Part shown: positions 1 to 11,283 of the stretch, in pieces
Numbering within the stretch: the first letter of the stretch is position 1
How the letters are laid out: every line of letters starts with the position of its first letter
Source of the DNA: Neoarius graeffei
Lineage: Eukaryota; Chordata; Actinopteri; Siluriformes; Ariidae
Direction of reading: 5' to 3'
NCBI RefSeq assembly: GCF_027579695.1
Contig: NC_083592.1
Coordinates: 33,008,214 to 33,072,213, forward strand
Length of the DNA: 64,000 nt
The notes under the pieces: generated by a model
What the model saw: the letters and a program-made list of their open reading frames with translations, nothing else
Databases searched by the model: none
Told to the model about the DNA's origin: nothing
Program-made: the position numbers and the translations under genes

Positions 1-546
1 ACACTCACGGGCCACTTTAATAGGAACTTGTTCTTGATTCTAAGATTCCTGTTCTTGGCTGCAGGAGTGGAACCCAGTGTGGTCTTCTGCTGTTGCATGC
101 TGAGATGCTTTCCTGCTCACCACAGTTGTAAAGAGTTACTATGAGTCACTATATCCTTCCTGGCAGTTGTTCAAACCAATCTGGCCATTTTCCTCTGACG
201 TCTCTTATCAACAAGGTGTTTCCACCTACAGAACTGTCGCTCACGCAATGTTCTGTGTTTTTCACACCATTCTGTGTAGAGACTGCTGTGTGTGAAAACC
301 CCAGGAGTTTCTGAAATACTCAAACCACTCTATCTGGCACCAACACCCATGCAGACCACAGTGAAAGTCACACTTTGAGATCACAAATTTTCCCGTTATA
401 ATGTTTGCAGTGAACATTAACTGAAGCTCTTGATTTGTGTCTGCATGATTTTATGCACTGTGCTGCTGTCAAGGGATCGGCTGATTAGAGAACTGCAGAA
501 AACATCAGGTCTATGGGTGTTCCTAATAGAGTGGCCAGTGAGTGTA
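1..546. mobile_element. Non-autonomous Tc1-like element, near-complete
   Basis: The ends are inverted repeats: ACACTCACGGGCCACTTTAA at the left edge, and GAGTGGCCAGTGAGTGT at the right, which reads ACACTCACTGGCCACTC in reverse. The inside (gatcaagagcttcag read in reverse) matches the relic at 17688-18240, which carries Tc1 transposase codons. Gene A exons 1-2 would lie further left. Confidence 0.7.
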
Positions 547-615
547 TTAGTTTATGATATGTCTTTAGGTACTTCAAACTGACAAACTTGATTTCTCTGT
601 ACTTTAATTTTACAG

Positions 616-676
616 ACAATAATTTGGTTATGCCAGGATACCATGCCTTTCCATTTTCATTTCAGCTTCCTCATGG
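616..676 (+). CDS. Gene A coding exon 3
   Basis: Acceptor tttacag precedes 616 and donor gtaaat follows 676. The 61 nt exon has the same length and phase as gene B exon 3 and encodes NNLVMPGYHAFPFSFQLPHG. Confidence 0.85.
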
Positions 677-2957
677 GTAAATAATTCTGGAGATAATGGA
701 AATTTGTTTCATAGAATTTTTGAAAATATAAAATGCAGTTTGCTCTTAACAAATTTTAGTACTTGACTCTACATGCTCACTTTAATTAAAAATTATATAT
801 ATATATATGATAATTAAGTAATTCTCTCAAACTTGTAAAACCTTTCACTCATAGTGTCATGTTAAGTGCTTTTTTTTTTTTTGCAAATATGGACATGAAC
901 ATGGCTACATATGAATATAATTTGCATTGACAGAGAATTTGGTGAGCTTGAAATGAAAGCAAGTAACTTTACAGTTCAACATGACGTAGTCATTTTGCAG
1001 GCCTGCAGGGTTCAGAGAGCCATGTTCTCAACGCATCAGTAATCCAACAGTAGTATACCACTTTACTTAGGAAATGTAAAATGTAGAGGTTAATGATTTG
1101 TAGACATTAAGAAGTTCTTGCCTTTTGTAGGAGCATACCATCATCTTTTAAAGGACGCCACGGATCAATTACATATGTTCTTCAGGCCAGACTGAGTAGA
1201 TCATGGAAACGCCCTCAAACTGTGAAGAAGGAATTCACCTTTCTGTCAAGTGTTCATGGAAATGGTGCTCATTTAATGGTATGTGTTCATATTGTTGAAT
1301 GTTTATAACAGTACACATATTATATTGGACCAAAGCAGGGCAATACAGTGCAGTGGGTAGCTTCTTTATCGCCTCACAGCTTGAAGGTCCTTGGTTTGAT
1401 CCTGAGCAAGGATGGAATTTTGCGTGTTCTCACACTGTGCTTCTCTGGGTTTTATCTGGGTTCTCCAGTTTCCTCACTGGCGACTCTAAATTCTCATCTC
1501 ATTATCTGTAGCCGCTTTATCCTGTTCTACAGGGTCGCAGGCAAGCTGGAGCCTATCCCAGCTGACTACGGGTGAAAGGCGGGGTACACCCTGGACAAGT
1601 CGCCAGGTCATCACAGGGCTGCACATAGACACAGACAACCATTCACACTCACGTTCACACCTACGGTCAATTTTGAGCTACCAGTTAACCTAACCTGCAT
1701 GTCTTTGGACTGTGGGGGAAACCGGAGCACCCGGAGGAAACCCACGCGGACACAGGGAGAACATGCAAACTCTGCACAGAAAGGCCCTCGCCAGCCACGG
1801 GGCTCGAACCCGGACCTTCTTGCTGTGAGGCGACAGCGCTAACCACTACACCACCGTGCCTCCGGCGACTCTAAATTGTCCCAGATATATTCCCACCTCA
1901 CTCCTAGTATCACTAGGAAAGGCTCTGAGTCCACCACGACCCTGACCAGGATAAAACACTTACTGAACATGAAAGAATGAACTAAAATACAAATAACAGT
2001 ATATCAAATCAGTCTATAGCATTCTGTGTACTGACTTTTAAATACATATTTCTTATCATCCTATACATATATAGACACCACTTTCTGAATCTGTAGAAAA
2101 AAAGATGAAAATTTTCACCTCTGGAAGTGCCTCAGTCAGAGCATCTACTGACAAAAAGGGCTACATGCAAGGTAATCGTACATCATTACACAATGCATGT
2201 CCTCAGGTATAAGCAAGAGATAATTTAACCTGTTAAAACCCATTATGTTAATTTTTGTTATGTAGTATTTCTCAATTTTTAATTATCTTCCAGGTGAGAG
2301 AATCAAGGTTGAAACCCATATTGAGAACTCTTCCTCTCGTGCTCTCAAGCTCAAATTTAAACTTGAGCAAAAACAGACGTTCTTTGCCAAATCTCGAAGA
2401 AAACATACAACGGCAGTTATTTTCAAAGCTGTCGAAGATCCCATTCCATCTAGATCCAGAAAAACATTCACCAGTAGACTGAGGATCCCTTCGAACTTGG
2501 ACATAACCATCCCAGACTGTAACATTATTAAAGTGGAGTACATGCTCAAGGTAATTATGTTTTACTTGATTTTCTTAATGGTACCAAGATGCTCAAGTAT
2601 GTGCGTTCTCATTTCATTAATTTTTCATGCATTTCTCTCATTTTTAAGGTGTATTTGGATATTCCCTATGCTAGAGATCCAGAGATTATATTTCCAGTGG
2701 TCATTGTCCCAGCAGGCCAGTTCTGCATTCCACAGCAAAGCCAAGCAGGTTTCCAAACCTGTCAGAACACGTGTGAATCAATATGGACAGGTTCTTCATT
2801 TCAATCAGCATTTGTTGCTTTGCCCTATGTTTCTCCTGCTACTGCCCTTGGACCAGCGCTGAATCTATACCCAAGCGTATACACTCATCCAGCCAATCCA
2901 GACGAACCACCACCTTCTTATACAGACATCTTTCCAGACTCAAATCCATCAGCATAA
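616..2957 (+). CDS. Gene A: arrestin domain-containing protein 3-like (5'-partial, exons 3-7)
   Basis: An alpha-arrestin adaptor gene; the family links membrane cargo to NEDD4-type ubiquitin ligases for endocytic sorting. Coding exons: 616-676, 1131-1278, 2075-2171, 2294-2550 and 2649-2957. All have AG/GT borders and compatible phases. Exons of 61, 97 and 257 nt equal exons 3, 5 and 6 of gene B. Recognisable stretches are GYHAFPFSFQLPHG (end of the N-terminal arrestin fold), VEKKMKIFTSGSASV (start of the C-terminal fold), SSRALKLKFKLEQKQTFFAK and VYLDIPYARDPEIIFPVV. The proline-rich tail has one PPSY motif. The first two coding exons lie left of the window. The stop TAA at 2955-2957 is followed in frame by 54 more sense codons. 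The family assignment is secure; the individual paralogue is not. Confidence 0.88.
1131..1278 (+). CDS. Gene A coding exon 4
   Basis: Acceptor ttttgtag, donor gtatgt. It encodes the segment beginning SIPSSFKGRHGSITYVLQA, matching gene B exon 4 ([19 protein letters not shown]). Both end at LM in phase 0. Confidence 0.87.
1330..1978 (+). repeat. Older tRNA-headed SINE, split by a younger SINE
   Basis: A degenerate SINE head at 1335-1490 (cagtgggtagc, then ggtttgatcctgagc as a B-box-like site) resumes after 1877 and ends near aaagaatga. It sits in gene A intron 4. Confidence 0.6.
1493..1863 (-). repeat. tRNA-derived SINE, GAGAT-tail family
   Basis: Reverse-oriented full copy of the main SINE in this window. 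In its own sense it has a tRNA-like head with A-box tagtggttagcg and B-box gggttcgagcccc, a body, and a GAGAT tail. It is flanked by the 14-bp duplication ggcgactctaaatt (1479-1492, 1864-1877) and sits inside an older SINE. Confidence 0.9.
2075..2171 (+). CDS. Gene A coding exon 5
   Basis: Acceptor catatatag, donor gtaatc. The 97 nt exon encodes TPLSESVEKKMKIFTSGS and onward to KKGYMQ, and aligns along its length with gene B exon 5. Confidence 0.85.
2294..2550 (+). CDS. Gene A coding exon 6
   Basis: Acceptor tatcttccag, donor gtaatt. The 257 nt exon encodes the core of the C-terminal arrestin fold (GERIKVETHIENSSSRALKL to CNIIKVEYMLK). Length and phase equal gene B exon 6. Confidence 0.9.
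2649..2957 (+). CDS. Gene A last coding exon with PPSY motif
   Basis: Acceptor tttttaag. It encodes VYLDIPYARDPEIIFPVVIV, then a proline-rich tail with EPPPSYTDIFP, and stops at TAA 2955-2957. At 102 residues it is much shorter than gene B's 177-residue last exon, because the stop interrupts a frame that stays open to TAG at 3120-3122. Confidence 0.85.
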   Translation: MYLDIPYARDPEIIFPVVIVPAGQFCIPQQSQAGFQTCQNTCESIWTGSSFQSAFVALPYVSPATALGPALNLYPSVYTHPANPDEPPPSYTDIFPDSNPSA

Positions 2958-3122
2958 AGAGTCAGCCCAGCTCTATTACCCTTCAGTCCTCCATCATACA
3001 CCACTATGGATTCTTCACCTGCTCATCACTACCATACACCACAGCATTCAACACCACAGTGTCCAAGCACCACAGTATACTGGCAAAGTACAGCAAGTCC
3101 AGAGTATTATCCTACTAAATAG
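2958..3122 (+). other. In-frame open extension downstream of the gene A stop
   Basis: After TAA 2955-2957 the same frame runs 54 sense codons to TAG 3120-3122. It encodes a second PPSY motif (PFSPPSYTTMDSS) and ends SPEYYPTK. Gene B's C-terminus has QPESYPTK in the equivalent place, so the extension looks like the ancestral tail. Confidence 0.75.
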
Positions 3123-3399
3123 ACTGCATTATCAGAATTGCATTCATCACCATCACCATTTTCAGTGCCATACAAAATGGTATTGAACTAAATTGTCATG
3201 GTTGATAAGTCAGTGTTGTTGTTATTGTTGTTTTTTGTTAGAAAAATGTTTACTATTGTTCCCAAATACTTTGTTTATAGTTTTATGCATTTGTAATACT
3301 GTATATATTTTATCATTCAGAGAACTATATTTTTTGTGATCAACATCCTATTTGATTTTATAAACCAAAGTATTTTCATAGACTTATAGTATATATACG

Positions 3400-3400
<1 letters not shown>

Positions 3401-3454
<54 letters not shown>
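3401..3454. repeat. (TG)n microsatellite
   Basis: About 27 TG units lie 280 bp after the open extension of gene A. An AATAAA at 3463-3468 could be a poly(A) signal for gene A. Confidence 0.9.
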
Positions 3455-3459
<5 letters not shown>

Positions 3460-3515
3460 CAAAATAAAGGCAGATGAAAATAACCAAGAGAAAAAGATAA
3501 AAATAACCTAAGCTA

Positions 3516-4004
3516 CAGTACCGTGCAAAAGTCTGAGGCGCATGTAAAGAAATGCTGTAGACCAAAAATAGTTTAAAAAAATAATGAAATTAAATGATTC
3601 AACATTAAAAAAATACTATAAACAGTAGTAAGCCATAATAAATGAAACAAAGTCAATATCTGGTGTGAGATGACCCTTAAATGAGCTGTAGGTTTTACTG
3701 AGCATCTTGCAGAACCAGCCATGGTTCTTCTGGACTGTCACACTGGCTTCTTAATTTTGCACCAAAACCCAGTAGCCTTCATTATGTTTTCTTTTTTTAA
3801 TCTGAAAAGTGCTCTCTTATGGAATACACTGCTAAGATCCAAATGATTTTTCTTCTGTAACATTTAATTTTGTGCTAGAAAACGAACGTTTGCGACTCTA
3901 AAATGTTTTTGTACTGACTCGACAATGTAGAAGTCATAAAATAGAAATCTATAACAAAGTTTGTATGAAAAAATGAGGGTGCCTAAGACTTCCGCACAGT
4001 ACTG
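3516..4004. mobile_element. Tc1/mariner MITE
   Basis: Inverted ends CAGTACCGTGCAAAAGTCT and, read in reverse from the right, CAGTACTGTGCGGAAGTCT, flanked by TA on both sides. There is no coding capacity. Part of a second copy is at 57289-57357. Confidence 0.8.
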
Positions 4005-4006
4005 TA

Positions 4007-5640
4007 TTGATTTAATGTTGAAGAAAATCAGTTATGTCTGATCCCAAGTTTAAACTGTGATTTTTAGCCTTGTTAATTAAAGCAGTTTAACACTGCCATT
4101 ATCTATTAAATAGGATAACCACAGATGTTTTGGCAGACTTTTAGGTGGGAACCATGAGCTGTTGACCCTGAATATGGAACCTTTCTTTGGAGTAATTGTA
4201 ATGGTATTATAGAATGATCACTGAGAAGAAATAAACTTGGGTTCTCATCCATTGCTAAATCCAATATATGTGTTGAATTTTATCAAGATTCTTATCGACT
4301 TTTTATAGACTTGTATCCAAAAACTGGAAATAACTGGACAGTTCCAAAATATGTGCATGTAGGCCCACACTTCTCCATTACGACATCTACCATATAGTGA
4401 TGTGGAGATAACCGAGGGGAACCATCAGGGCCTTCTAGGCCTTCAGAGAAGCCCAAACTTATCAGCATTTCAAATGTTATATTTAATTTCTTTCATTTTT
4501 TCATTATAATTATTCTCTTCTAATTTGGCCTCATTTTCTATCAAATTTGCTTCATAAATGAAAGGGTTACTGTCCTGAAAACATTAAAATAGAGTTATCA
4601 GTGAGATTTTTTGTTTGTTGTCTCTAGGCTGAGAAGAGTTTAGAGCTGATCACTAATTGGTTAGGACTTCATTGCTGGGACAGAAGGCCATGGCAGTGTA
4701 TGTTTATGTAGGAAGTGACAGATGAATTAACCAATCAGATTTTGATTTATAGTAGGAGGGATCAAAAATTTATCACGCAAGGTTGTCTCGAAGGCCAACA
4801 TGAGCTTAACCGCAAGTCGGTGCCATCAGCGCAGCAGTGAAGTCACCTTCCAGCCAGTGTAGCGTTCATCAGTAGTGTTAGCGAACGCTAATAAAGCGGT
4901 CAAGCCGGTGCTATTGAGAGCAAGTAGCACAAGCTAATGACCACAGGCGATTGCTCTAAGACAATGAGGGAGGCTCAGCCTCATCTAAAAATGACGAACA
5001 TTGTGTAGGATGAATTGCGCTAGGCTTATGTTATAGCCGACCTTATAACATTGCTATTTCAGATCCAGAATCATAGAAATATATGTGCTCAACCCAACTA
5101 CAGTGCGAAATCATTCCGTTATAACTTTCCCCAGTTCGCCTAATGTGTGCATGAGTTTTTCCCCCTCGTGACAACACGATGCAGCCCAGCCTCAGTGGAC
5201 TTCAATGGCATTTGGGAGCTATGCGCTTTTCAATCTCAAAATGCAAGACGATTATTGGACAAATACTGCGAAAACGCCCGCCCACGGACTCCCAGCCTCA
5301 CATGGGAGGGACATGGCAAAGCTTTCCGCAAGGAGACTGGTGATTGGTGAAAGCGGCCGGATATTTTCTTTCATTGACAGCTCGTTTCAAATATAGACAG
5401 GCAGCGGTGAATTTCAGTTCAGTCCCATGCGGATTTGCAAGTGCTGTGATGTAAGAGATCAGCTTACATTTCGATTTCATTCATTACATACGTTTTCTAC
5501 CAGCTTTTTTAGTTTGTATATATTTTAATTGTAAATAAAGTGTAAATATAGTGTTGTCAAGTTTGCTATCTTAGTTCCAGAAATTTCGTTTATTTGAGTG
5601 ACTGAACTTGAATTTGAAGGGGCTAGTCAGCTAGCAAGAA
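4007..5640. other. Non-coding stretch with unclassified old repeats
   Basis: I see no host exon. From about 4600 the composition (AAGCGGTCAAGC, direct CpGs, short broken frames) suggests the 5' part of the transposon whose coding remnant starts at 5653, but no clear end was found. Confidence 0.4.
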
Positions 5641-5652
5641 AGCTGCGCACGG

Positions 5653-5856
5653 ATGCCAAGCATTGTTGATTTAATTTTGGCGAAGCCATTTGCCAGTCTT
5701 CCTTTCGAGGAAAAAATTAAAATTAAAGAGCAGGGTAGACCAACGCCTCAAACTGACTTGGTGAAAAAGGTAGGGAATAATACTCGTTCCTTTCAGCTCT
5801 CCTGGTACGAGAAAGTGAATTGGCTAACAGCAAGTGACCCACATCAACAACAGTAA
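5653..5856 (+). pseudogene. hAT transposase N-terminal remnant (ZMYM1/TTF-zinc-finger type)
   Basis: A 67-codon frame reads PFASLPFEEKIKIKEQGRP, then RSFQLSWYEKVNWLTAS. This resembles the segment before and into the TTF-type zinc finger of fish hAT transposases (IL..PF..L..EEK..IK..GRP, R.F...WY....WL). The cysteines of the finger and everything downstream are gone. The identification is from the motif pattern only. Confidence 0.5.
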
Positions 5857-7985
5857 ATAGGCTACTTTAGTAATATGTCATGGATGGACCAAAAATATAG
5901 AATCTATTTAAAATGTTTATGCTGAGTATATTATATTGGAATATATATTTTTCTGGATATGAATTAAACACAGCTACAATTTGGAAAACATTTTTAAACA
6001 AAAACACAGCCGAGAACATTTCACACTACAGACCTGGATTAAAAGTGAAGGGTTATCAAAATTGTCAATAAAACATTTCTCAGTCAAAATAAGTAAAATA
6101 CAGGGAAAGTGTCATTGAATGAAATGTGTGGCACCCAGCTCTATGTTTGGCTCCCCAAGGTCAGTGCTTGTGCCTATTCCAGAACACTCTGCTGTTACTG
6201 CTGAGGTTCCTGGCAAAGAGCTGCTTTCAATAATGATCAATTTTTAAATAACATGCCACAATTTTAAAATATAAAATGTTAAAATATACCCCCCCAACAC
6301 CACCATCATGTATATTGGACAGTAGGCTAATGGGCCAAAAGAACCTGTTATTTCACAGTTTGTGATGCTGCCAACAATCAGCCAGATCAGAGGCAAGAGT
6401 ATGGGCAAAATTTATGTGTTTTTTCTTTTAAAATCTGGAAATATCGTAACCGACCAGCCTCCCCTGTTTGAAAGACTACCAGCCGCCACTGCTAATGACC
6501 GAGAAACTAAGATTTCTGTTTCCAGACTCTTCTTCCACACACACTTGCCACAGTATTTTTCACTCAGACTTAAGTATTCATTTCCCTGTGTAATTTACTT
6601 AGTTACTTTTAAAATCAACATCGACAACTACACACAATGGAGCGACCTGGCAGCCTGCCGCTAATCCCTTGGAAAGTCCTTTGGCCTGTTGCTTTTTTGG
6701 TGGGTCTGGCTAAGTTTTGGCTGAGCTGAAGTCCCAGCTCTAGTAGTAACGGTTCGCCACTCGGAGGTAAGCTTCATATAATGGGGATAACATCAGAAAA
6801 CAGCCCCTGAGTGATAACTAACTACAGGCACTGAATGGGGTGCTATGTCAGAGACCGGGAGTAGAGCAAGTTATTGAGTAAACATACACAGGTGTATCTC
6901 TGTAAGGATCCTTTGCATGTTGTCAGACATTTATAATAACATTATGAGCCTGTCAGTGGTGAAAACAAGTGGTTTACTTTGACGCATTTGTTTGCCCAGT
7001 AGAATTACATTGTAGAGTCATTTTGTGGTTGCCAGTTATAGTGTTCTAACTCAATAATTTACAGATTTCAATCGTTTTTGTCCCTATTAAATATTTGGGT
7101 CCAAAATAGGACCCAGGTTAAAAAATCAAGTAGAAATGGTTCCGAGATTATATTGCCTGATTTTTTGATTGGGCTTTAGAATATAAGGCTTTAATAATTT
7201 GGATGAATCTGTATCCAAAGCTGAATTTGTTAAGTATTGCACACAAATAGTTCAAATGTATCAAAAGCCTTTTCAGGATCTGAGCTAAAAAAATGCAGCT
7301 GCAGTGTGAGAATACTCTGAAATATCAGATGAATGGCACAGTTTTATGTCTGATTTCCTTTATATTGACCCCAGCTCACACGCACTCTTCCTCTGGTTAA
7401 CCAATGGAATAATTTGAAAGGCACGTCTGTTTAAAAAAAAAAATTATAATACAGCACTTGCCTGTCACATGTTTAACACTAACACCTGCATAAACATTTA
7501 CAATTATACATAATAAAATCCACTGAGAGTTTTCTCTCTGTTAGATTTAAAGCCATGATTTAAGGTAGTTTTATAGCTACAGAACGTGATTTAGGATTGT
7601 TAGATTTAACCAGTCTCTTCAGTGTTGAATTTGAAATTGAAATGATTGAATGTTAGATTTAATGTTAGATTTAAAACTGCATTAAGTGATTTAAGTTAGT
7701 TTTATAGTTTTAGAATGCAGAACGTAACTTAGGATTGTTAAGACTTTATGATTTTAATGTTAAGACTTTATGAGTTTAATATTTAGCTTCTTAGATCCTT
7801 TATTAACTATTCCTGTGTAATCTGACCTTCGTCCAGTGGAGAAGACACTTCTTTGTTAGACTAAACATAGTCTTTGTTTAAAATTGTCGTAAAAACATCT
7901 CGCACTTTGCTGAGTTGTTAAGAACATATCCGTTGATATGAAATATATACAGGATGATTGATCCAAGGTTTCACTCATATTGATG
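5857..7985. other. AT-rich intergenic stretch, no gene recognised
   Basis: Short open frames (for example 6362-6664) have no recognisable domain. At 7540-7745 an imperfect duplication repeats elements such as gttagattta, tagttttatag and taggattgtta. Confidence 0.4.
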
Positions 7986-8023
7986 GAATTAAGATGTGAT
8001 TTGCTGACCTAGCACAAGACATT

Positions 8024-8158
8024 CACATACACACACACATTCACACACACATACACGCACACACACATCTGCATACACGCACACACACACACACATACAC
8101 GCACACACATTCACACATACACGGATACACACACACACATATTCATGCACACACACAC
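8024..8158. repeat. Imperfect (CA)n microsatellite
   Basis: Interrupted CA/ACAC runs with TG and GC interruptions over about 135 bp. Antisense cysteine/valine-rich frames here are by-products. Confidence 0.85.
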
Positions 8159-8643
8159 CTGCGCATACATACAGACATAACACAGCCTTCAGAGAGATAA
8201 ACAGATGTTATAAAAAGTTGTTTGGAATATTTTCTCTTTGGTGAAAAGACTGTGAATAAACGGCGGTGAAGCCAATCTCTGGTTTTCTGGTCTGCTTTTT
8301 TCGCGGTGTTTTCGCTCCAGAATTCTGCAGGTGGCATGAGGGCATTGGTCTCGAAAAGTTGACCGTTCCAGCTGGGGGAACCTTTACACTCTCCTTGACC
8401 AGTCTCCACACTCCAGTTAATTCCACCAAACAGGATGTCCAAAATAAAATTTAGGATCATGATAAAATCAAATGTTGCATTACTTCCTTAATTTTTTTTT
8501 AAATTTATTCATTCTACTGTCATTTTTATGATGAACTTAATATTTTATTTCCAAAGGAACACATTTACTTTCCAGTACCAGTCAAAAGTTTGGACACACC
8601 TTCTAATTCAATGGTTTTTATTAGTATGCAGTGCTGCAGCACA

Positions 8644-8681
8644 GCAACCTATGGGCTCCCCTAGGGGAGCCCATAGGTTGC
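8644..8681. repeat. Perfect 38-bp palindrome
   Basis: The left half gcaacctatgggctcccct is the exact reverse complement of the right half. The flanks (gcagtgctgcagc and agtgcaaagcactgc) add further small inverted repeats. Confidence 0.9.
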
Positions 8682-8720
8682 AGTGCAAAGCACTGCAACT
8701 ATTGTTCTTCTATGTGTTTC

Positions 8721-8760
8721 TTCTTCTTCTTCTTCTTCTTCTTCTTCTTCTTCTTCTTCC
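8721..8760. repeat. (TTC)n microsatellite
   Basis: About 13 TTC units in a row. Confidence 0.9.
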
Positions 8761-10301
8761 GTATTCTTCTTCCTCCTACGCAAATTTCGATTTCAAATAA
8801 CTCAATAACCGTACGTCGCACACAGACAAACAATATATCAAATTGTGCGGCTCGATCGGACTCGCTATGCTATTACTTTTCTCTACAGAATACAATTTTT
8901 TCGCGACGTAGTCACGAAAAAATCACCCAAAAAACCCCCATTCATTTCTATGGAATTAATTGAAAAAAAAGCACTTTTTCAAACATCCTCTGCTCTGGCA
9001 TGCTTTCACCTAGAGACGTGATTCAAACTCTAAAACATAGGAAAACTTCTCCTCTGTGGATCTGGCATCCAACTTTTCTGCTAGGTTCTACACTTTCGGA
9101 TCAGTCCCGGCTCAAACGCCATGTGGGTTCCAGGAGAAAATCCGGCTTTTGAATGGGTGTCTATTGCGTTACACACCAGTGCAGCTCGTTAAGTCAGAGT
9201 GGAGAGAGCTTGAAAAAAAAGGTCAAACTTTCTCGCTTAAACTGTGTTTTCAGCCACAAATTTCCCTCTACAGACATGATTTTCTCAAAAGTAGTAGGAA
9301 AACTTGTCCTGATTCACACAATGTGTCTACCTAAACGATAGGATTTACAGTTTTTGAATGAGAAGCCTCAAACTGAGGAGCGCACAGGTGAGCGACCTCA
9401 CTGACTCCCATTATAAATGGGACAGAAAAGTCTCTCATTTTTAAGTCATTCTAGTGTCGTCATTTTTAACACTACAGACAAAAAAATACATCATTTTATT
9501 CAGGAGACCCTTCTAGCGCTCACTGTGAAAGAATTTTGTGAATAGCTGCTTCCGTTGTCGAGTTATTTGTCATTGTTCGAGGCCTGGTCCTTCATAAAAA
9601 ACAGCACAAAACTCCATACCTTGTGTGTCTTAGCTCATTGACACCCATTATAAAAGTGACAGAAAAGTCTCTCATTTTTAACACTACAGACAAAAAATTA
9701 CATCTGTCTATTCAGGAGACCCTTCTAGCGCTCACTGTGAAAGAATTTTGTGAATTTCTTTTTTTTGTGAAAAAAAAAAACCCAGCCTCGGTCGGCATGA
9801 CACTTCACCTTAGCCGCCCACTTTATTAGGAACACTTCTGTTCGTACATACAAACTACAAACACTCTTCTTAGAGTTTAGAGTTCATTTTATTTTTAAAA
9901 GGGACAGTGCACAAATTAAACATTATCCTTGTGGTAAGGACAGATGTCTGTCCCAGGTTATAGCAGTACATGCTAATTTCCGCCTGTAGTCACTTTGTTT
10001 ATACTCTTGAATAGCTCTTCTTCATGATGGCTGCTGTCTCAAGCACACACATGATCATTGCATTGAAACATCATTGCAGGTCACACATTCACGGCCAGCA
10101 AACATGCATGACCGAATTGCTTCGCGCACTGCATCCTCTCACAATTTCCCCCGGGGAATTGTCCGGTCTAGTTTATTTTTTTATTATGATGGATGTCGTT
10201 TCTCTTTAATTAGTTGAGCAGTTCATGTCATAATATGGATTACTACAGTTGTGAAATAGGGCTATTTACTGTATTTTTATTATTTACTATTTACTGTTTG
10301 A

Positions 10302-10677
10302 GGCGGCACGGTGGTGTAGTGGTTAGCGCTGTCGCCTCACAGCAAGAAGGTCCTGGGTTCGAGCCCCGGGGCCGGCGAGGGCCTTTCTGTGCGGAGTTTG
10401 CATGTTCTCCCCGTGTCTGCGTGGGTTTCCTCCGGGTGCTCCGGTTTCCCCCACAGTCCAAAGACATGCAGGTTAGGTTAACTGGTGACTCTAAATTGAC
10501 CGTAGGTGTGAATGTGAGTGTGAATGGTTGTCTGTGTCTATGTGTCAGCCCTGTGATGACCTGGTGACTTGTCCAGGGTGTACCCCGCCTTTCGCCCATA
10601 GTCAGCTGGGATAGGCTCCAGCTTGCCTGCGACCCTGTAGAAGGATAAAGCGGCTAGAGATAATGAGATGAGATGAG
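10302..10677 (+). repeat. tRNA-derived SINE, GAGAT-tail family
   Basis: Full-length copy with A-box, B-box and GAGAT tail. The 13-bp duplication atttactgtttga flanks it at 10289-10301 and 10678-10690. Confidence 0.92.
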
Positions 10678-11283
10678 ATTTACTGTTTGATCTCATACTC
10701 ATTAAAAAGACAAGAAATTGCACTAATTACCTTTTGATGAGGCATAGATGTTAATTAAAAAGCATTCCAGGTGACTCCCTCATGAAGCTGGTTAAGATAA
10801 TGCCAATAGTGTGCAAAGTGTCATCAAGGTCAATGGTGGCTCATTCGCTGCACTCACTCGTGAAATATTTTCACCACTCGAAGATAAACTTCATATCTTT
10901 GCGCCACTGTGTAGTAATCCTCTATATATGTTTCATGTTATTTCATAGTTTTGATGTCTTCAATATTGTTCTACAGTGCAGAAAATAGTCAAAATACAGA
11001 AAAACCTATAAATGAGTAGGTGCGTCCAAATTTTTGACTGGTACTGTATGAACTGATTAATTAATTAGTATAATAAGTTTCTTTAATGACCTCCATTATC
11101 CATACTGCTTATCTGTCAGGGTTTTGTGGGAAGCTGGAACCAATCCATACTGTTTAAATAAACAGACAACTCGGTGTGTGTAAGCTTTTGACCCACTGGA
11201 ATTCTGATATAGTGAAATTAAAGCTGAAATATACTTGTTTCTAATGGATTGTTTTAAAATTACCTCTGACATGAACAAAGCTG

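Larger units (their letters stand above)
8620..9810. mobile_element. Unclassified palindrome-headed repeat inserted in the Tc1 element
   Basis: It begins near a perfect 38-bp palindrome (8644-8681), continues through a (TTC)n run (8721-8760), and holds two partial copies of one segment (about 9398-9542 and 9642-9757, both containing ggagacccttctagcgctca). No transposase frame was recognised. Confidence 0.5.
8573..11046. mobile_element. Tc1-like element with nested insertions
   Basis: Left end CAGTACCAGTCAAAAGTTTG and right end, read in reverse, CAGTACCAGTCAAAAATTTG. The right side is followed by TA at 11047-11048. Between them lie another repeat (about 8620-9810), a SINE (10302-10677) and further unidentified sequence. 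No transposase survives. Confidence 0.75.

Noticed and set aside
3317-3565. His/Thr repeat protein on the minus strand.
   Set aside because: It is the (TG)n microsatellite read antisense.
8143-8460. 105-codon minus-strand frame as a possible gene.
   Set aside because: No recognisable domain or splice context, and its end runs into the CA repeat; left unannotated.
10302-10375. tRNA gene candidates from A-box/B-box pairs.
   Set aside because: They are SINE heads: no acceptor stem pairing or anticodon arm could be drawn, and the same head recurs with target duplications.
10214-10599. Recurrent frames such as [21 protein letters not shown] here and at many other sites.
   Set aside because: The identical peptide appears at every SINE copy; it is the SINE body, not a conserved gene.
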